Shown: in pieces, positions 21,034 to 29,246 of the stretch
Position numbering within the stretch: the first letter of the stretch is position 1
Layout: each line of letters begins with the position of its first letter
Source: Moraxellaceae bacterium
Lineage (GTDB): Bacteria > Pseudomonadota > Gammaproteobacteria > Pseudomonadales > Moraxellaceae
Reading direction: 5' to 3'
DNA: 37,613 bases
NCBI GenBank assembly: GCA_020697295.1
Contig: JAJFBF010000033.1
Location: 1-37,613 of the forward strand
The notes under the pieces: generated by a model
The model's input: the letters and a program-made list of their open reading frames with translations, nothing else
Databases searched by the model: none
Told to the model about the DNA's origin: nothing
Program-made: the position numbers and the translations under genes

Positions 21034-22386
21034 ATGAGTGACCGCTATACCCAGTTCGCCAATTCCCCCCTCGGCAAGATGCTGGTCAAGAACCTTGGCC
21101 TGCCCAGCCCCGTCCAGCTTGACCGCTACACCCCGGGCGAGCCGGTCATCGCCGGTGCCGTACTGTTTGGGGCGGCCACCGAAGGCGCCCTGAGCAACGC
21201 CATTGCCGGTATCCTGCGCGGCGCCGATGCCGAGGTGTTCGGCCTGGGCGGCAAGACGGCCGCCTCTGACGACCAGAAGTACAAGGGCCTGGTGTTCGAT
21301 GCCAGCGGCATCAAGGACAGCGCCGACCTGGTGAAGGTGTATCAGTTCTTTCATCCAGTGATGCGCAAGGTCGAAGCCTGCAGCCGCGTCATCATCCTGG
21401 GCGTGCCGCCCGAAGCCTGTGACAACCCCCGCCATGCCACCGCGCAGCGCGCGCTGGAAGGCTTCACCCGCTCCATGGGCAAGGAAATCAAGAAGGGTGG
21501 TACCGCCCAGCTGGTGTATGTGGCTCCGGGCGCGGAAAACCAGCTGGAATCCACCCTGCGCTTCTTCCTGTCGCCGCGTTCGGCCTATGTCTCCGCCCAG
21601 ATCGTGCGCGTCACGCCCAACGCCACTGCCGCGCAGCTGGACTGGAACAAGCCGCTGGCCGGCAAGGTCGCCCTGGTCACCGGCGCCTCGCGCGGCATCG
21701 GCGAAGCCATCGCCCGCGTGCTGGCCCGTGACGGCGCCCATGTGGTTGGCCTCGATATTCCCCAGCTCGGCGACGACCTCAAGGTCGTGGCCAACCTGAT
21801 CGGCGGCTCCGCCCTGGCGGTCGACATCACCGCTGCCGATGCGCCACAGAAGATTGCGGAATACCTGAAGAGCAACCACGGCGGCGTGGACATCATCGTG
21901 CACAACGCCGGTGTCACCCGCGACAAGACCCTGGCCAACATGACCGACCAGCAGTGGAACATGGTCATGAACATCAACCTCTCGAGCGAGGAGCGCATCA
22001 ATGACGCGCTGCTGGCGCAAGGCGTGATCCGCGACAACGGCCGCATCGTGTGCGTCTCGTCCATTTCCGGTATCGCCGGCAACATGGGCCAGACCAATTA
22101 CGCCATGAGCAAGGCCGGCGTCATCGGTATGGTGCAGTCCATGGCCAAGGTGCTCGGCCCGAAGAACATCACCATCAACGCCGTGGCGCCGGGCTTTATC
22201 GAAACGGCGATGACGGCGGCGATTCCCTTCGCCATCCGCGAAGCCGGCCGACGCATGAACTCGATGGCCCAGGGCGGCCTGCCCGTGGATGTGGCCGAGG
22301 CCATTGCCTGGTACTCCTCGCCCGCCTCCGCCGGCCTCAACGGCAATGTCGTGCGCGTCTGCGGCCAGTCGCTGATCGGCGCCTGA
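21034..22386 (+). CDS. High-molecular-weight 3-oxoacyl-[ACP/CoA] reductase (FabG4-like)
   Basis: Reduces 3-ketoacyl thioesters to 3-hydroxyacyl thioesters, or the reverse. At 450 residues it is about 200 longer than ordinary FabG: an N-terminal degenerate Rossmann-like domain (1-205) precedes the catalytic SDR domain. In the latter, cofactor motif TGASRGIGEA starts at 216, the HNAGVTRDKTLANM stretch follows, and the catalytic Ser343, Tyr356 and Lys360 are intact. ATG at 21034 is chosen because AAGGA lies 7 bases upstream; the longer open frame to 20965 has no ribosome site. The two-domain form is known from mycobacterial FabG4, which uses NADH and acts on CoA esters. Followed by the MaoC gene after a REP-like cluster. 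Confidence 0.88.
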   Translation: MSDRYTQFANSPLGKMLVKNLGLPSPVQLDRYTPGEPVIAGAVLFGAATEGALSNAIAGILRGADAEVFGLGGKTAASDDQKYKGLVFDASGIKDSADLVKVYQFFHPVMRKVEACSRVIILGVPPEACDNPRHATAQRALEGFTRSMGKEIKKGGTAQLVYVAPGAENQLESTLRFFLSPRSAYVSAQIVRVTPNATAAQLDWNKPLAGKVALVTGASRGIGEAIARVLARDGAHVVGLDIPQLGDDLKVVANLIGGSALAVDITAADAPQKIAEYLKSNHGGVDIIVHNAGVTRDKTLANMTDQQWNMVMNINLSSEERINDALLAQGVIRDNGRIVCVSSISGIAGNMGQTNYAMSKAGVIGMVQSMAKVLGPKNITINAVAPGFIETAMTAAIPFAIREAGRRMNSMAQGGLPVDVAEAIAWYSSPASAGLNGNVVRVCGQSLIGA

Positions 22387-22469
22387 TCACGCAGGTCGTG
22401 CGTCAGCCGGGGACACCTGGTCCGACGCAGCCCGGGCACAGAGGACTCTGCGCCCGGGTCCTGATTGCG

Positions 22470-22566
22470 TCGGATTGAAGTCGGGCTTGTGGAATTGTCG
22501 GGCCAGGCGGCTCCGACTGAAGCTCGACCTACAGGCAGTTTTTGGACTGAAGTCCGACCTGCCTGC
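22470..22566. repeat. Cluster of three REP-like units
   Basis: Related units TCGGATTGAAGTCGGGCT (22470-), CCGACTGAAGCTCGACCTAC (22513-) and GGACTGAAGTCCGACCTGC (22544-) lie in the 243-base gap between the FabG and MaoC genes. Two of the three are imperfect palindromes. They share the core of the elements at 6871 and 29160. Nothing else is seen in this gap apart from the ribosome site before 22630. Confidence 0.65.
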
Positions 22567-22629
22567 CTTTGGCTGCGGACTGCATGTCCGCTTGCTTTTG
22601 TATTCCACTGATTTTCCAGGAGTGTGGAA

Positions 22630-23490
22630 ATGAGTGTTCGTGAACTCACGGCCCCGTCCAGCACCGCCGCCCTGTATTCGCGCGCCCTGCTCGGCGCCTT
22701 CGCCGGTAAAAAGGGCAAGGAGCTGCCGGATATCGAGCTGGTGATGCGCGATGTGAAAATCGATCGCAGCGCCCTCGCCGGCTACAACCGCGTCTGCGGC
22801 TTCAGCCAACGCGAGACCCTGCCCGTCACCTATCCTTTCGTGCTGGCCTTCCCGCTGCACATGGAGCTGATGACGGCGCCGGAATTCCCCTTTGCGGCGA
22901 TGGGCATGGTGCACATCCGCAACAGCATCACCCAGCATCGCCCGGTGTCGGCGTCCGAGACGCTGACGATCGCGGTGCGCCCGGCTAACCTGCGCCCGCA
23001 TGACAAGGGGCTGCAGTTTGATTTTCTCACCACGCTCACCTCCGGTGGCGAAGTGGTGTGGGAGTCGGTCAGCACCATGTTGCGCCGCGGGGGTGGCAGC
23101 GGCGAAAGCAAGTCAGCCGCCGCGCCCAAGGCGGCACCGGCCAGCCCGGCAGTGGTGCAGTGGGTCATTCCCGGCGATACCGGCCGACGCTACGGCGCAG
23201 TGTCGGGTGATCGCAATCCGATCCACCTTTATGCGTTTACGGCCAGGCTGTTCGGTTTCCCGCGCGCCATTGCCCACGGCATGTGGACCAAGGCGCGCTG
23301 CCTGTCGGCGCTGGAGTCCAGGCTGCCTGACGCCTTCACGGTGGCTGTGCAGTTCAAGCTGCCGGTGCTGCTGCCGGCGAAGGTCGCCTTCCACTCGGAC
23401 GACAGCGCAGGAGGCGGAGTCTCCTTCAGCCTGAGCGACTTCAAGTCCGGCAAGCCGCATCTGGCCGGCACGATCACGCCGCTGGCCTGA
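22630..23490 (+). CDS. MaoC-family hydratase with hot-dog fold (HtdX-like)
   Basis: Likely (R)-specific enoyl-CoA hydratase / 3-hydroxyacyl dehydratase. Length 286 residues. The second half has the hydratase-2 motif with catalytic Asp194 and His199 in SGDRNPIHLYAFTARLFGF, then AIAHGMW. The first half is a degenerate hot-dog without the dyad, making a double hot-dog, and an Ala/Pro/Gly-rich linker (about 157-178) joins them. The ATG at 22630 is preferred: AGGAG ends 7 bases upstream; a GTG at 22624 would be too close. Downstream of the FabG4-like gene and divergent from the thiolase, which matches mycobacterial htdX context. A terminator follows at 23519. Confidence 0.86.
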   Translation: MSVRELTAPSSTAALYSRALLGAFAGKKGKELPDIELVMRDVKIDRSALAGYNRVCGFSQRETLPVTYPFVLAFPLHMELMTAPEFPFAAMGMVHIRNSITQHRPVSASETLTIAVRPANLRPHDKGLQFDFLTTLTSGGEVVWESVSTMLRRGGGSGESKSAAAPKAAPASPAVVQWVIPGDTGRRYGAVSGDRNPIHLYAFTARLFGFPRAIAHGMWTKARCLSALESRLPDAFTVAVQFKLPVLLPAKVAFHSDDSAGGGVSFSLSDFKSGKPHLAGTITPLA

Positions 23491-23518
23491 GGCCGCTCCG
23501 TGCGGCAGTGAGCAGAGT

Positions 23519-23548
23519 CAAAAAGCCCGCAATTGCGGGCTTTTTTTC
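23519..23548. terminator. Bidirectional terminator between convergent genes
   Basis: AAAAAGCCCGC-AATT-GCGGGCTTTTTTT hairpin 28 bases after the MaoC gene stop. It can also serve the minus-strand serine hydrolase gene that ends at 23670. Confidence 0.9.
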
Positions 23549-23669
23549 GGGGCGCGCACCAGTGCTGCTGCAATTAATGCCTCGGGGGGCGGCAGGCGCG
23601 GCAAGGTGTAGCGCCGGTCGCCCCCTTTAGCCGATCCGCTCGCGCGTGAGTACCCGGACCGGCGGGACA

Positions 23670-24896
23670 TCAGGCCCGCAGCCATTGCCAGATCAGGGCG
23701 GGCACGCTGTCGACGGCGCGGATGGCTGCGGTATTGATCTTCCACAAGCGGGTATCGCCAAAGGGCGTGCCCACGCCGCTGTTCACCACATACCCTACTG
23801 CCAGCTGGCGTGTCGGATCGCACCAGGCGCCGGAGCCCCCGTAGCCAAAGTGACCAAAGGCTCGGGGCGTGCGCGGCCCCATCGTGAACACGCGGTGGTA
23901 GCCCAGGCGCCAGTGCATGGGCAGCGGAATGACGGCGCCCCGCGCCCGGCTCTGCACTTCAGTAAAGCGCCGCACAGAGCCCGGCTCGAGAAGCCTCACG
24001 CCATCCAGCTCGCCATCATTGGCAAGCAAGGCGTAGAGGCGGGACAGCGAGCGTGCATCAAACATGCCCCCGGCACCGGGAATGCAGGCCTGCCGGGTCT
24101 CGCGCAGATTCCAGTCGAAGCGCCCCATGCCGGGCGGCACCATGGCCTCCTCGATGGAATCCGGATCGAATCCGCCCATGCGCAGCGCCGTGGTCACGAT
24201 TTGCTGCGCCAGCGCCGGCTTGCGCCGGCGCGGGCTCTCGCCCGGCTCACGGGGCCGGCGCTCGGGCACGATCAGGTCGGCGCAGCGATCGAGCGCCGCA
24301 TCCGGCACGCCGATAAAGCAGCCTCCCAACTGCAGGGGCTGCACGATGTCCTCGTCCAGCACCTCGGCGAGGGGCTTGCCACTGACTTTCTCGATCAGCC
24401 CACCCACCAGCCAGCCAAAGGTCAGTGCGTGATAGCCATTGCCGGTTCCGGGCGCATGCACAGGTTCGGCACGCTCGATCAACTCGAGCATATGCGGCCA
24501 GTCGCGCATTTCGCCGGCATCCTTGATCAGGCGACGAATGCTGTAGAGGCCGGCCTCATGGCAGAGCAATTGCCGCACCGTGATGCGGGCCTTGCCATTG
24601 GCGGCGAAGGCCGGCCAGTAGTGGGCCACCGGCGTGTCGTAATCGATCTCGTGACGACTGGCGAGAATGTGCAGCAAGGTCGCGATGATGCCCTTGGTGG
24701 TCGAAAAGGACAGCGACAGGGTGTCGGCGGTCCAGGGCGTGCCTGACTTGTCGCGGGTACCGCCCCAGATGTCCACCACCCGCTCGCCACAGTGATGGAT
24801 GCAGAGCGCGGCGCCGCCGGGACGGCCTGCGGGCAGCTGCGCTAGGAATACGTCGGCGACCTTGCGGAAGTCAGGGTGCACATATCCGTCCGGCAT
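23670..24896 (-). CDS. Serine hydrolase, beta-lactamase class C / esterase EstB-like
   Basis: Hydrolase of the S12 / class C beta-lactamase fold, 408 residues. The nucleophile motif S65-T-T-K68 (SLSFSTTKG) is present, with Tyr155 in GYHALTFGW as the probable second motif and FGHFGYGGSGAW near the C-terminus as the third. No signal peptide is visible, so it is likely cytoplasmic. That, with the FGHFGYGGSG element, fits the EstB-like esterase branch rather than a resistance beta-lactamase. A TAGGAGAA ribosome site sits 6-8 bases upstream of the ATG. It is divergent from the transporter gene with only 56 bases between them. Substrate unknown. Confidence 0.85.
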   Translation of the reverse strand: MPDGYVHPDFRKVADVFLAQLPAGRPGGAALCIHHCGERVVDIWGGTRDKSGTPWTADTLSLSFSTTKGIIATLLHILASRHEIDYDTPVAHYWPAFAANGKARITVRQLLCHEAGLYSIRRLIKDAGEMRDWPHMLELIERAEPVHAPGTGNGYHALTFGWLVGGLIEKVSGKPLAEVLDEDIVQPLQLGGCFIGVPDAALDRCADLIVPERRPREPGESPRRRKPALAQQIVTTALRMGGFDPDSIEEAMVPPGMGRFDWNLRETRQACIPGAGGMFDARSLSRLYALLANDGELDGVRLLEPGSVRRFTEVQSRARGAVIPLPMHWRLGYHRVFTMGPRTPRAFGHFGYGGSGAWCDPTRQLAVGYVVNSGVGTPFGDTRLWKINTAAIRAVDSVPALIWQWLRA

Positions 24897-24952
24897 AAGC
24901 TTCTCCTAAAAGCGGAACAAGACTGGTTTAGCACGAGTCCCGCCGCTAGGCT

Positions 24953-25924
24953 ATGGCGCATCCTCAGGCTTTCTGCTGTCAAATTCCCGTGCCCCTTCCC
25001 CGCGTCCCTCTCCTGCTGCTGGTGCTCCTGTTTGCGACGGGCGTGGCGCTGCTTTGGCAGCTCCCGGACCAGCCGGCGCTGGCCGGCGAGATTTTCTGGC
25101 AGTTGCGCCTGCCCCGGGTCTGCCTTGCCCTCTTCACGGGCGCGGCGCTGGCGCTGGCCGGCCTGCTCCTGCAGGACTTCTTCCGGAATCCGCTGGTGGA
25201 GCCCGGGCTGCTGGGGGTGTCGGCGGGCGCCGGCCTGGCCGCGGTGCTGGCGATGTCCGCCGGCCTGACCGGCCTCTGGCTGCTGCCGGCCATGGCTTTT
25301 GTCGGCGCGACCGCCGCCCTCGGCCTCGTACTGTTCATGGGGCGCCGGCTGGGCCGCAGCAGCGCCTCGCTGCTGCTCGTCGGGGTGGCGCTCAACGCCC
25401 TGGCCGCCGCGCTCGTGCAACTGCTGCTCAGCATGGGTGACAACACGCTGCTGCGCAGTGCGAGCTTCTGGCTGATGGGCAGCTTTGCCCAGGCCGACTG
25501 GTTTTTGCTGCTGCCGGCCATCCTGCTGCTGGCGGCGGTGGGCTGGCGTGTCGGCCAGCGCGCAGGAGCCCTCGACATCTGGCAACTGGGCGAGAGTGAA
25601 GCTGCCCACCTGGGACTCGACGTGACACGTTTCCGGCGCGAGATCCTGCTTCTTGCCTCTTTGCTGGTGGCACTGGCGGTGGCCCAGTCGGGCGGCATCG
25701 GCTTTATCGGCCTGCTGGCGCCGCACATGGCGCGCAGGCTTGGCCTGGTCCGCCACCGGCAGCTGCTGCCCGCCAGCCTCATCCTGGGCGCCCTGCTGGC
25801 GGTGGCGGCGGATGGCCTGGCGCGCAATCTGGTGGCTCCGCTGGAACTGCCCGTCGGCGTGCTGACCGCCCTGCTCGGCGCGCCCGCCTTCCTCCTCCTT
25901 TTCCTGCGCAACCAACGACCATGA
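24953..25924 (+). CDS. FecCD/BtuC-family ABC transporter permease
   Basis: Inner-membrane permease of an iron-chelate, heme or cobalamin importer, 323 residues from the first ATG. About nine to ten hydrophobic helices are visible, with the family segments RLPRVCLALFTGAALALAG, FRNPLVEPGLLGVSAGAGL and GGIGFIGLLAPHMARRLGL. The last is the coupling region to the ATPase. ATG at 24953 has only a weak ribosome site; a GTG at 24989 (MPLPRVPLLLL) is an alternative. The stop overlaps the ATPase start (ATGA). No periplasmic binding protein, TonB receptor or cobalamin riboswitch is nearby, so the substrate cannot be assigned. Confidence 0.86.
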   Translation: MAHPQAFCCQIPVPLPRVPLLLLVLLFATGVALLWQLPDQPALAGEIFWQLRLPRVCLALFTGAALALAGLLLQDFFRNPLVEPGLLGVSAGAGLAAVLAMSAGLTGLWLLPAMAFVGATAALGLVLFMGRRLGRSSASLLLVGVALNALAAALVQLLLSMGDNTLLRSASFWLMGSFAQADWFLLLPAILLLAAVGWRVGQRAGALDIWQLGESEAAHLGLDVTRFRREILLLASLLVALAVAQSGGIGFIGLLAPHMARRLGLVRHRQLLPASLILGALLAVAADGLARNLVAPLELPVGVLTALLGAPAFLLLFLRNQRP

Positions 25925-26700
25925 TTTCCCTTCAGGAAGTAAATTGCCGCGCAGGCGGACAAGCCCTGCTAACAAACGTCTCGCTTTCGCTGGCGCCAGC
26001 CTGCGTCGCCATCATCGGGCCAAATGGCGCCGGCAAATCCACCCTGCTGCACCTGTGCGCGGATGGCGGACGGAGCCGGCCCGACCTTCATATCAGCGGG
26101 AGCCTGAGGCTGGACGAACAGCCGCTTCGCGAATTGGCCCCGGCCACGCTGGCCCGGCGCCGCGCCTTCCTGCCGCAGCAACATGCTGACTCACTGCCGC
26201 TGCCTGTCGCCGCCATTCTCGACCTGGCGGCCTGGCCTCATGAAGGTCAGTTGCCGGCAACCCTCCAGGCCCTGGCTGTGACGCAATGGGAGCTGGCCCC
26301 CCTGCTCTCGCGCTCCTACGCTGCTCTCTCCGGCGGCGAACGGCAGCGCGTGCAACTGGCCCGGACCTGGCTGCAGATGCACCAGCATGCACTCGCGGAG
26401 GAGCGCATCTGGCTGCTCGATGAACCTCAGGGCGCCCTCGACCTGCCGCACCAGCAGACGCTGCTGGCCAGCCTGCGCCAGGAGGCCGACACCGGTGCAC
26501 TGGTCATTTTTTCCACGCACGACATCAACTTCGCGCTACGTGCCGCGGACCGTATCCTCGCCCTCAAGGATGGCCAGGTGGTGGCGGACGGCACGCCTGA
26601 AGACCTCAGCGACCCCGAGCGCTTGCGGCAGGTGTTCGGGGTTGGCTTCGTGCGCGTACCGCACCCGGGAGATGGCCGCCCGCTGCTGCTGCCGCACTGA
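25921..26700 (+). CDS. ABC transporter ATP-binding protein, BtuD/FecE type
   Basis: ATPase partner of the preceding permease, 259 residues. Walker A GPNGAGKST at 33-41, signature LSGGERQRVQ near 136, Walker B IWLLDEPQGALDL near 165, and the switch histidine in STHDINFALR. The start codon overlaps the permease stop by four bases, a sign of translational coupling. Like BtuD in E. coli it lies with the permease but away from its binding protein. Substrate iron chelate, heme or cobalamin: not decidable here. Confidence 0.88.
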   Translation: MISLQEVNCRAGGQALLTNVSLSLAPACVAIIGPNGAGKSTLLHLCADGGRSRPDLHISGSLRLDEQPLRELAPATLARRRAFLPQQHADSLPLPVAAILDLAAWPHEGQLPATLQALAVTQWELAPLLSRSYAALSGGERQRVQLARTWLQMHQHALAEERIWLLDEPQGALDLPHQQTLLASLRQEADTGALVIFSTHDINFALRAADRILALKDGQVVADGTPEDLSDPERLRQVFGVGFVRVPHPGDGRPLLLPH

Positions 26701-26712
26701 TTGCCACGAACC

Positions 26713-26804
26713 GGGCATCGGGCTGTGGAGCCACCAGCCGATGCCCCGAAGTCAAATACCTCGCGGCAGCTGCCGTGAGTGCAGGGACGCCGTCCAGCGT
26801 CCTG
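26713..26804 (+). other. Two stem-loops between the ABC ATPase and MoxR genes
   Basis: GGGCATCG(G)GCTG pairs with CAGCCGATGCCC (26713-26746, 12 bp with one bulge), and GCAGGGACGC with GCGTCCTGC (26781-26804). No T-run follows either. They divide the transporter from the downstream pair and may mark the transcript end or a processing point. Confidence 0.5.
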
Positions 26805-26833
26805 CCGTGCCCCTACAACGGATGCTTATCGCC

Positions 26834-27778
26834 ATGAGCCTTTTCAAAGACGCGCCACTGACCATCGAGAACCTGCAAGCGGGCCTGGAGGCACAGGGCT
26901 ATATCGCGTCCGACAGCATTTCGCTCTCGCTCTTCCTGGCCCTGCAACTGGAGAAGCCGATCCTCGTTGAGGGACCGCCCGGCGTGGGCAAGACGGAACT
27001 CGCCAAGGCGGCCAGCGCCCTGCTCTCGCGCCCGCTTATCCGGCTGCAATGCTATGAGGGCCTCGACGAAGCCAAGGCGCTCTATGAATGGAAATACGGC
27101 AAGCAGCTGCTCTACACGCAGGTACTGAAGGAGCAGCTCGGCGACGTGCTGCGCGGCGCCCAGGGTCTGGCGGAATCCGTCGCGCGCCTGCATGAGTTTG
27201 GCGACATTTTTTATTCACCGGAATTTCTCGAGCCGCGTCCCTTGCTGGCGGCGCTGCAGGCGGAGCAAGGCGCGGTGCTGCTCATTGACGAGATCGACAA
27301 GGCCGACCAGGAATTCGAGGCCTTCCTGCTCGAGCTGCTCTCGGACTACCAGATCTCGGTCCCGGAGCTGGGCACGATCAAGGCCCGGAAACGTCCGCTG
27401 GTGCTGCTGACCAGCAACAACCAGCGCGAGCTCTCGGAAGCCCTCAAGCGCCGCTGCCTGCACCTGTATATTTCCTATCCGGATGCAGCGCTGGAGCGTC
27501 GCATCCTGTCCAGCCAAGTGCCCGAGCTGCCGTCGACCCTACGTGAAAACCTGGTCGCCTTTGTGCAACAGCTGCGCCAGGAGGACCTGCGCAAGGCGCC
27601 TGCCATCAGCGAATCCCTGGACTGGGCGCGTACCCTACTCCTGCTGCATGTGGAGGCGCTGGAAGTGGAGTGGGTGGGCAAGACACTGCCGGTGCTGCTC
27701 AAGCACGAGGACGATGTGGAGCGTATCCGCGAGCGCCTGCCCGAGCTGCTGAAGGCCCTGCGGTCACCCCGGCGCTAG
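26834..27778 (+). CDS. MoxR-family AAA+ ATPase (CoxD-like)
   Basis: Chaperone-type AAA+ ATPase of 314 residues. Walker A GPPGVGKT at 47-54, Walker B VLLIDEIDKADQEFE with Asp152-Glu153, sensor-1 LLTSNNQRELSEALKRRCLH and the arginine finger segment there. The MoxR lid domain follows. Start taken as ATG 26834 (MSLFKD); an in-frame ATG at 26822 is possible, and neither has a strong ribosome site. It lies 4 bases before a CoxE-like VWA gene. Such MoxR-VWA pairs assemble or insert metal cofactors in partner enzymes (CoxD/CoxE for CO dehydrogenase, for example). No such client is encoded in the window. Confidence 0.88.
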   Translation: MSLFKDAPLTIENLQAGLEAQGYIASDSISLSLFLALQLEKPILVEGPPGVGKTELAKAASALLSRPLIRLQCYEGLDEAKALYEWKYGKQLLYTQVLKEQLGDVLRGAQGLAESVARLHEFGDIFYSPEFLEPRPLLAALQAEQGAVLLIDEIDKADQEFEAFLLELLSDYQISVPELGTIKARKRPLVLLTSNNQRELSEALKRRCLHLYISYPDAALERRILSSQVPELPSTLRENLVAFVQQLRQEDLRKAPAISESLDWARTLLLLHVEALEVEWVGKTLPVLLKHEDDVERIRERLPELLKALRSPRR

Positions 27779-27782
27779 GCTC

Positions 27783-29171
27783 ATGGATCGCAAGCTCAGC
27801 GAGTTTATCGACGTGCTGCGCAACCACGGGCTGCGCGTGTCGCCGCCGGAGGTTGCCGATGCCGCCCGGGCAACTGCACTGGTGGGCTATGGCGACCGCC
27901 TGCGCTTCCAGGACGCCCTGGGCGGCACGCTGGCCAAGAGCCTTGCGGATCGCCTGACCTTCGACACCTGCTTCGAGCGTTTTTTTCGCCTCGACAGTGC
28001 GACGGTTCATGCCCCGACGCCCTCATCAGCCTCCAACTTGCCGGAGGGAATGGAGTTCCTTTTCGGGCAAGGCCAGGGTGGTGGAGGCGGCGGCCAGGGC
28101 AGTGACGGAGAGCCGGTCCCCGGTGTGCCGCCTTCCGCCCTGGGCGAGCAACTTCTCGATGCAAACGACAGTGGACTGGCGCTGGCGCTGGCCCGCGCCG
28201 CGGTCGACAGCAAACTTTCGAGCATCCGGGTGCTGACGCAGAAAGGACTGTTCGGACGGCGCATGCTGATGGCGATGGGGCTCGACGAGCTCGAGCGCGA
28301 GCTGGAAGCGCTGAAGACCAGTCCCCTGCCGGCCGCGGCACGTCGCGCCGGACTGCTGCGCGAACGCCTGCAACGACTGCGCCGGCGGATACAGGAGACC
28401 GTGGAGCGAAACTACCGCCTGCTGCGCCAGCAGGACCGCGACGCGGTGCTGCGCGAAACTGATTTCGCCCTGCTCCGGGAATCGGAAGAGGTCATCGCGG
28501 TGGTGCGCCGGCTCGCCCGCAAGCTCATCACGCGCCACCGCCGCCGCGAGCGCCTCGCCGACCGCGGCCTGCTTGACGTGCGCGCCACCTTGCGGCGCAA
28601 CATCGCGCATGATGGCATCCTGATCGATCCCCGCTGGCGCCGCGTCCGCAAGGATCGCCCGCGCGTGCTGGCCGTCTGCGATGTGAGCCGCTCCGTGAGC
28701 CGCCATGCGCGCTTCCTGCTGCTGTTCCTCTACAGCCTGCAGGAAGTGATTCCGAACCTGCGCACGTTTGTATTCGCCTCTTCGCTGCATGAGGTGACGG
28801 ACCTTTTCGAGCGCCAGCCCGTGACCGCGGCGCTGGATACCGTGATGGACCGCCACGGCCTTGGCAGTACCGACTATGGTCGCGCCCTCGCCGATCTGGA
28901 AGAGCAGGCACTGGCCGGTGTCGACCGGCGCAGCACCCTGATTTTCCTGGGGGACGCCCGCAACAACAATGGCGAGGCCCGCCTCGACCTGCTGCGGCAA
29001 TTTCATGCCCGGGCCCGGCAGCTTATCTGGCTGAATCCGGAGGAGCGAAACCGCTGGGGCAGCGGCGATTCGGAAATGCTGCGCTATGCCGGCGCCTGCA
29101 GTGCGGTTCACGCCTGCCGCACGCTGGACGATCTGGAACGCATTATCGACCGCCTGTTGCGGTCGGCCTGA
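27783..29171 (+). CDS. VWA-domain CoxE-like protein
   Basis: Partner of the MoxR ATPase, 462 residues. An N-terminal helical region is followed by a Gly-rich linker (GQGQGGGGGGQGSDG, about 96-110), a long Arg-rich helical middle and a C-terminal von Willebrand A domain. The metal-ion-dependent adhesion site is intact: D300-V-S-R-S304, the Thr in GSTDYG, and LGDARNNN. This matches the CoxE / DUF58-adjacent VWA_CoxE family that works with MoxR in cofactor maturation. The stop codon lies within a REP-like palindrome (29160-29180). The client enzyme is unknown. Confidence 0.84.
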   Translation: MDRKLSEFIDVLRNHGLRVSPPEVADAARATALVGYGDRLRFQDALGGTLAKSLADRLTFDTCFERFFRLDSATVHAPTPSSASNLPEGMEFLFGQGQGGGGGGQGSDGEPVPGVPPSALGEQLLDANDSGLALALARAAVDSKLSSIRVLTQKGLFGRRMLMAMGLDELERELEALKTSPLPAAARRAGLLRERLQRLRRRIQETVERNYRLLRQQDRDAVLRETDFALLRESEEVIAVVRRLARKLITRHRRRERLADRGLLDVRATLRRNIAHDGILIDPRWRRVRKDRPRVLAVCDVSRSVSRHARFLLLFLYSLQEVIPNLRTFVFASSLHEVTDLFERQPVTAALDTVMDRHGLGSTDYGRALADLEEQALAGVDRRSTLIFLGDARNNNGEARLDLLRQFHARARQLIWLNPEERNRWGSGDSEMLRYAGACSAVHACRTLDDLERIIDRLLRSA

Positions 29172-29180
29172 AGCCGACCA
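29160..29180. repeat. REP-like palindrome overlapping the coxE-like stop codon
   Basis: GGTCGGC-CTGAA-GCCGACC is a perfect 7-bp palindrome with the same GACTGAAGTC-type core as the elements at 6871 and 22470. Its TGA provides the stop codon of the VWA gene at 29169-29171. Confidence 0.7.
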
Positions 29181-29202
29181 GCGCGGCCAGAACCCTCGCC
29201 CA

Positions 29203-29233
29203 TAAAAAAAGCCCGCATCAAGCGGGCTCTTTT
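29203..29233. terminator. Bidirectional terminator between convergent genes
   Basis: A-run, GCCCGC-ATCAA-GCGGGC, then CTTTT. It serves the VWA gene (+) and the SCP2 gene (-, ending at 29247). Confidence 0.88.
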
Positions 29234-29246
29234 AATTCCGTGAAGA

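Noticed and set aside
23670..24896. Antibiotic-resistance class C beta-lactamase
   Set aside because: The SxxK motif and fold fit, but there is no signal peptide and the motifs resemble EstB-like esterases, so a resistance claim is not supported.
24897..24952. Cobalamin riboswitch before the BtuC-type permease
   Set aside because: The gap is only 56 bases, far shorter than a B12 riboswitch (about 200), and no B12-box-like sequence is seen.
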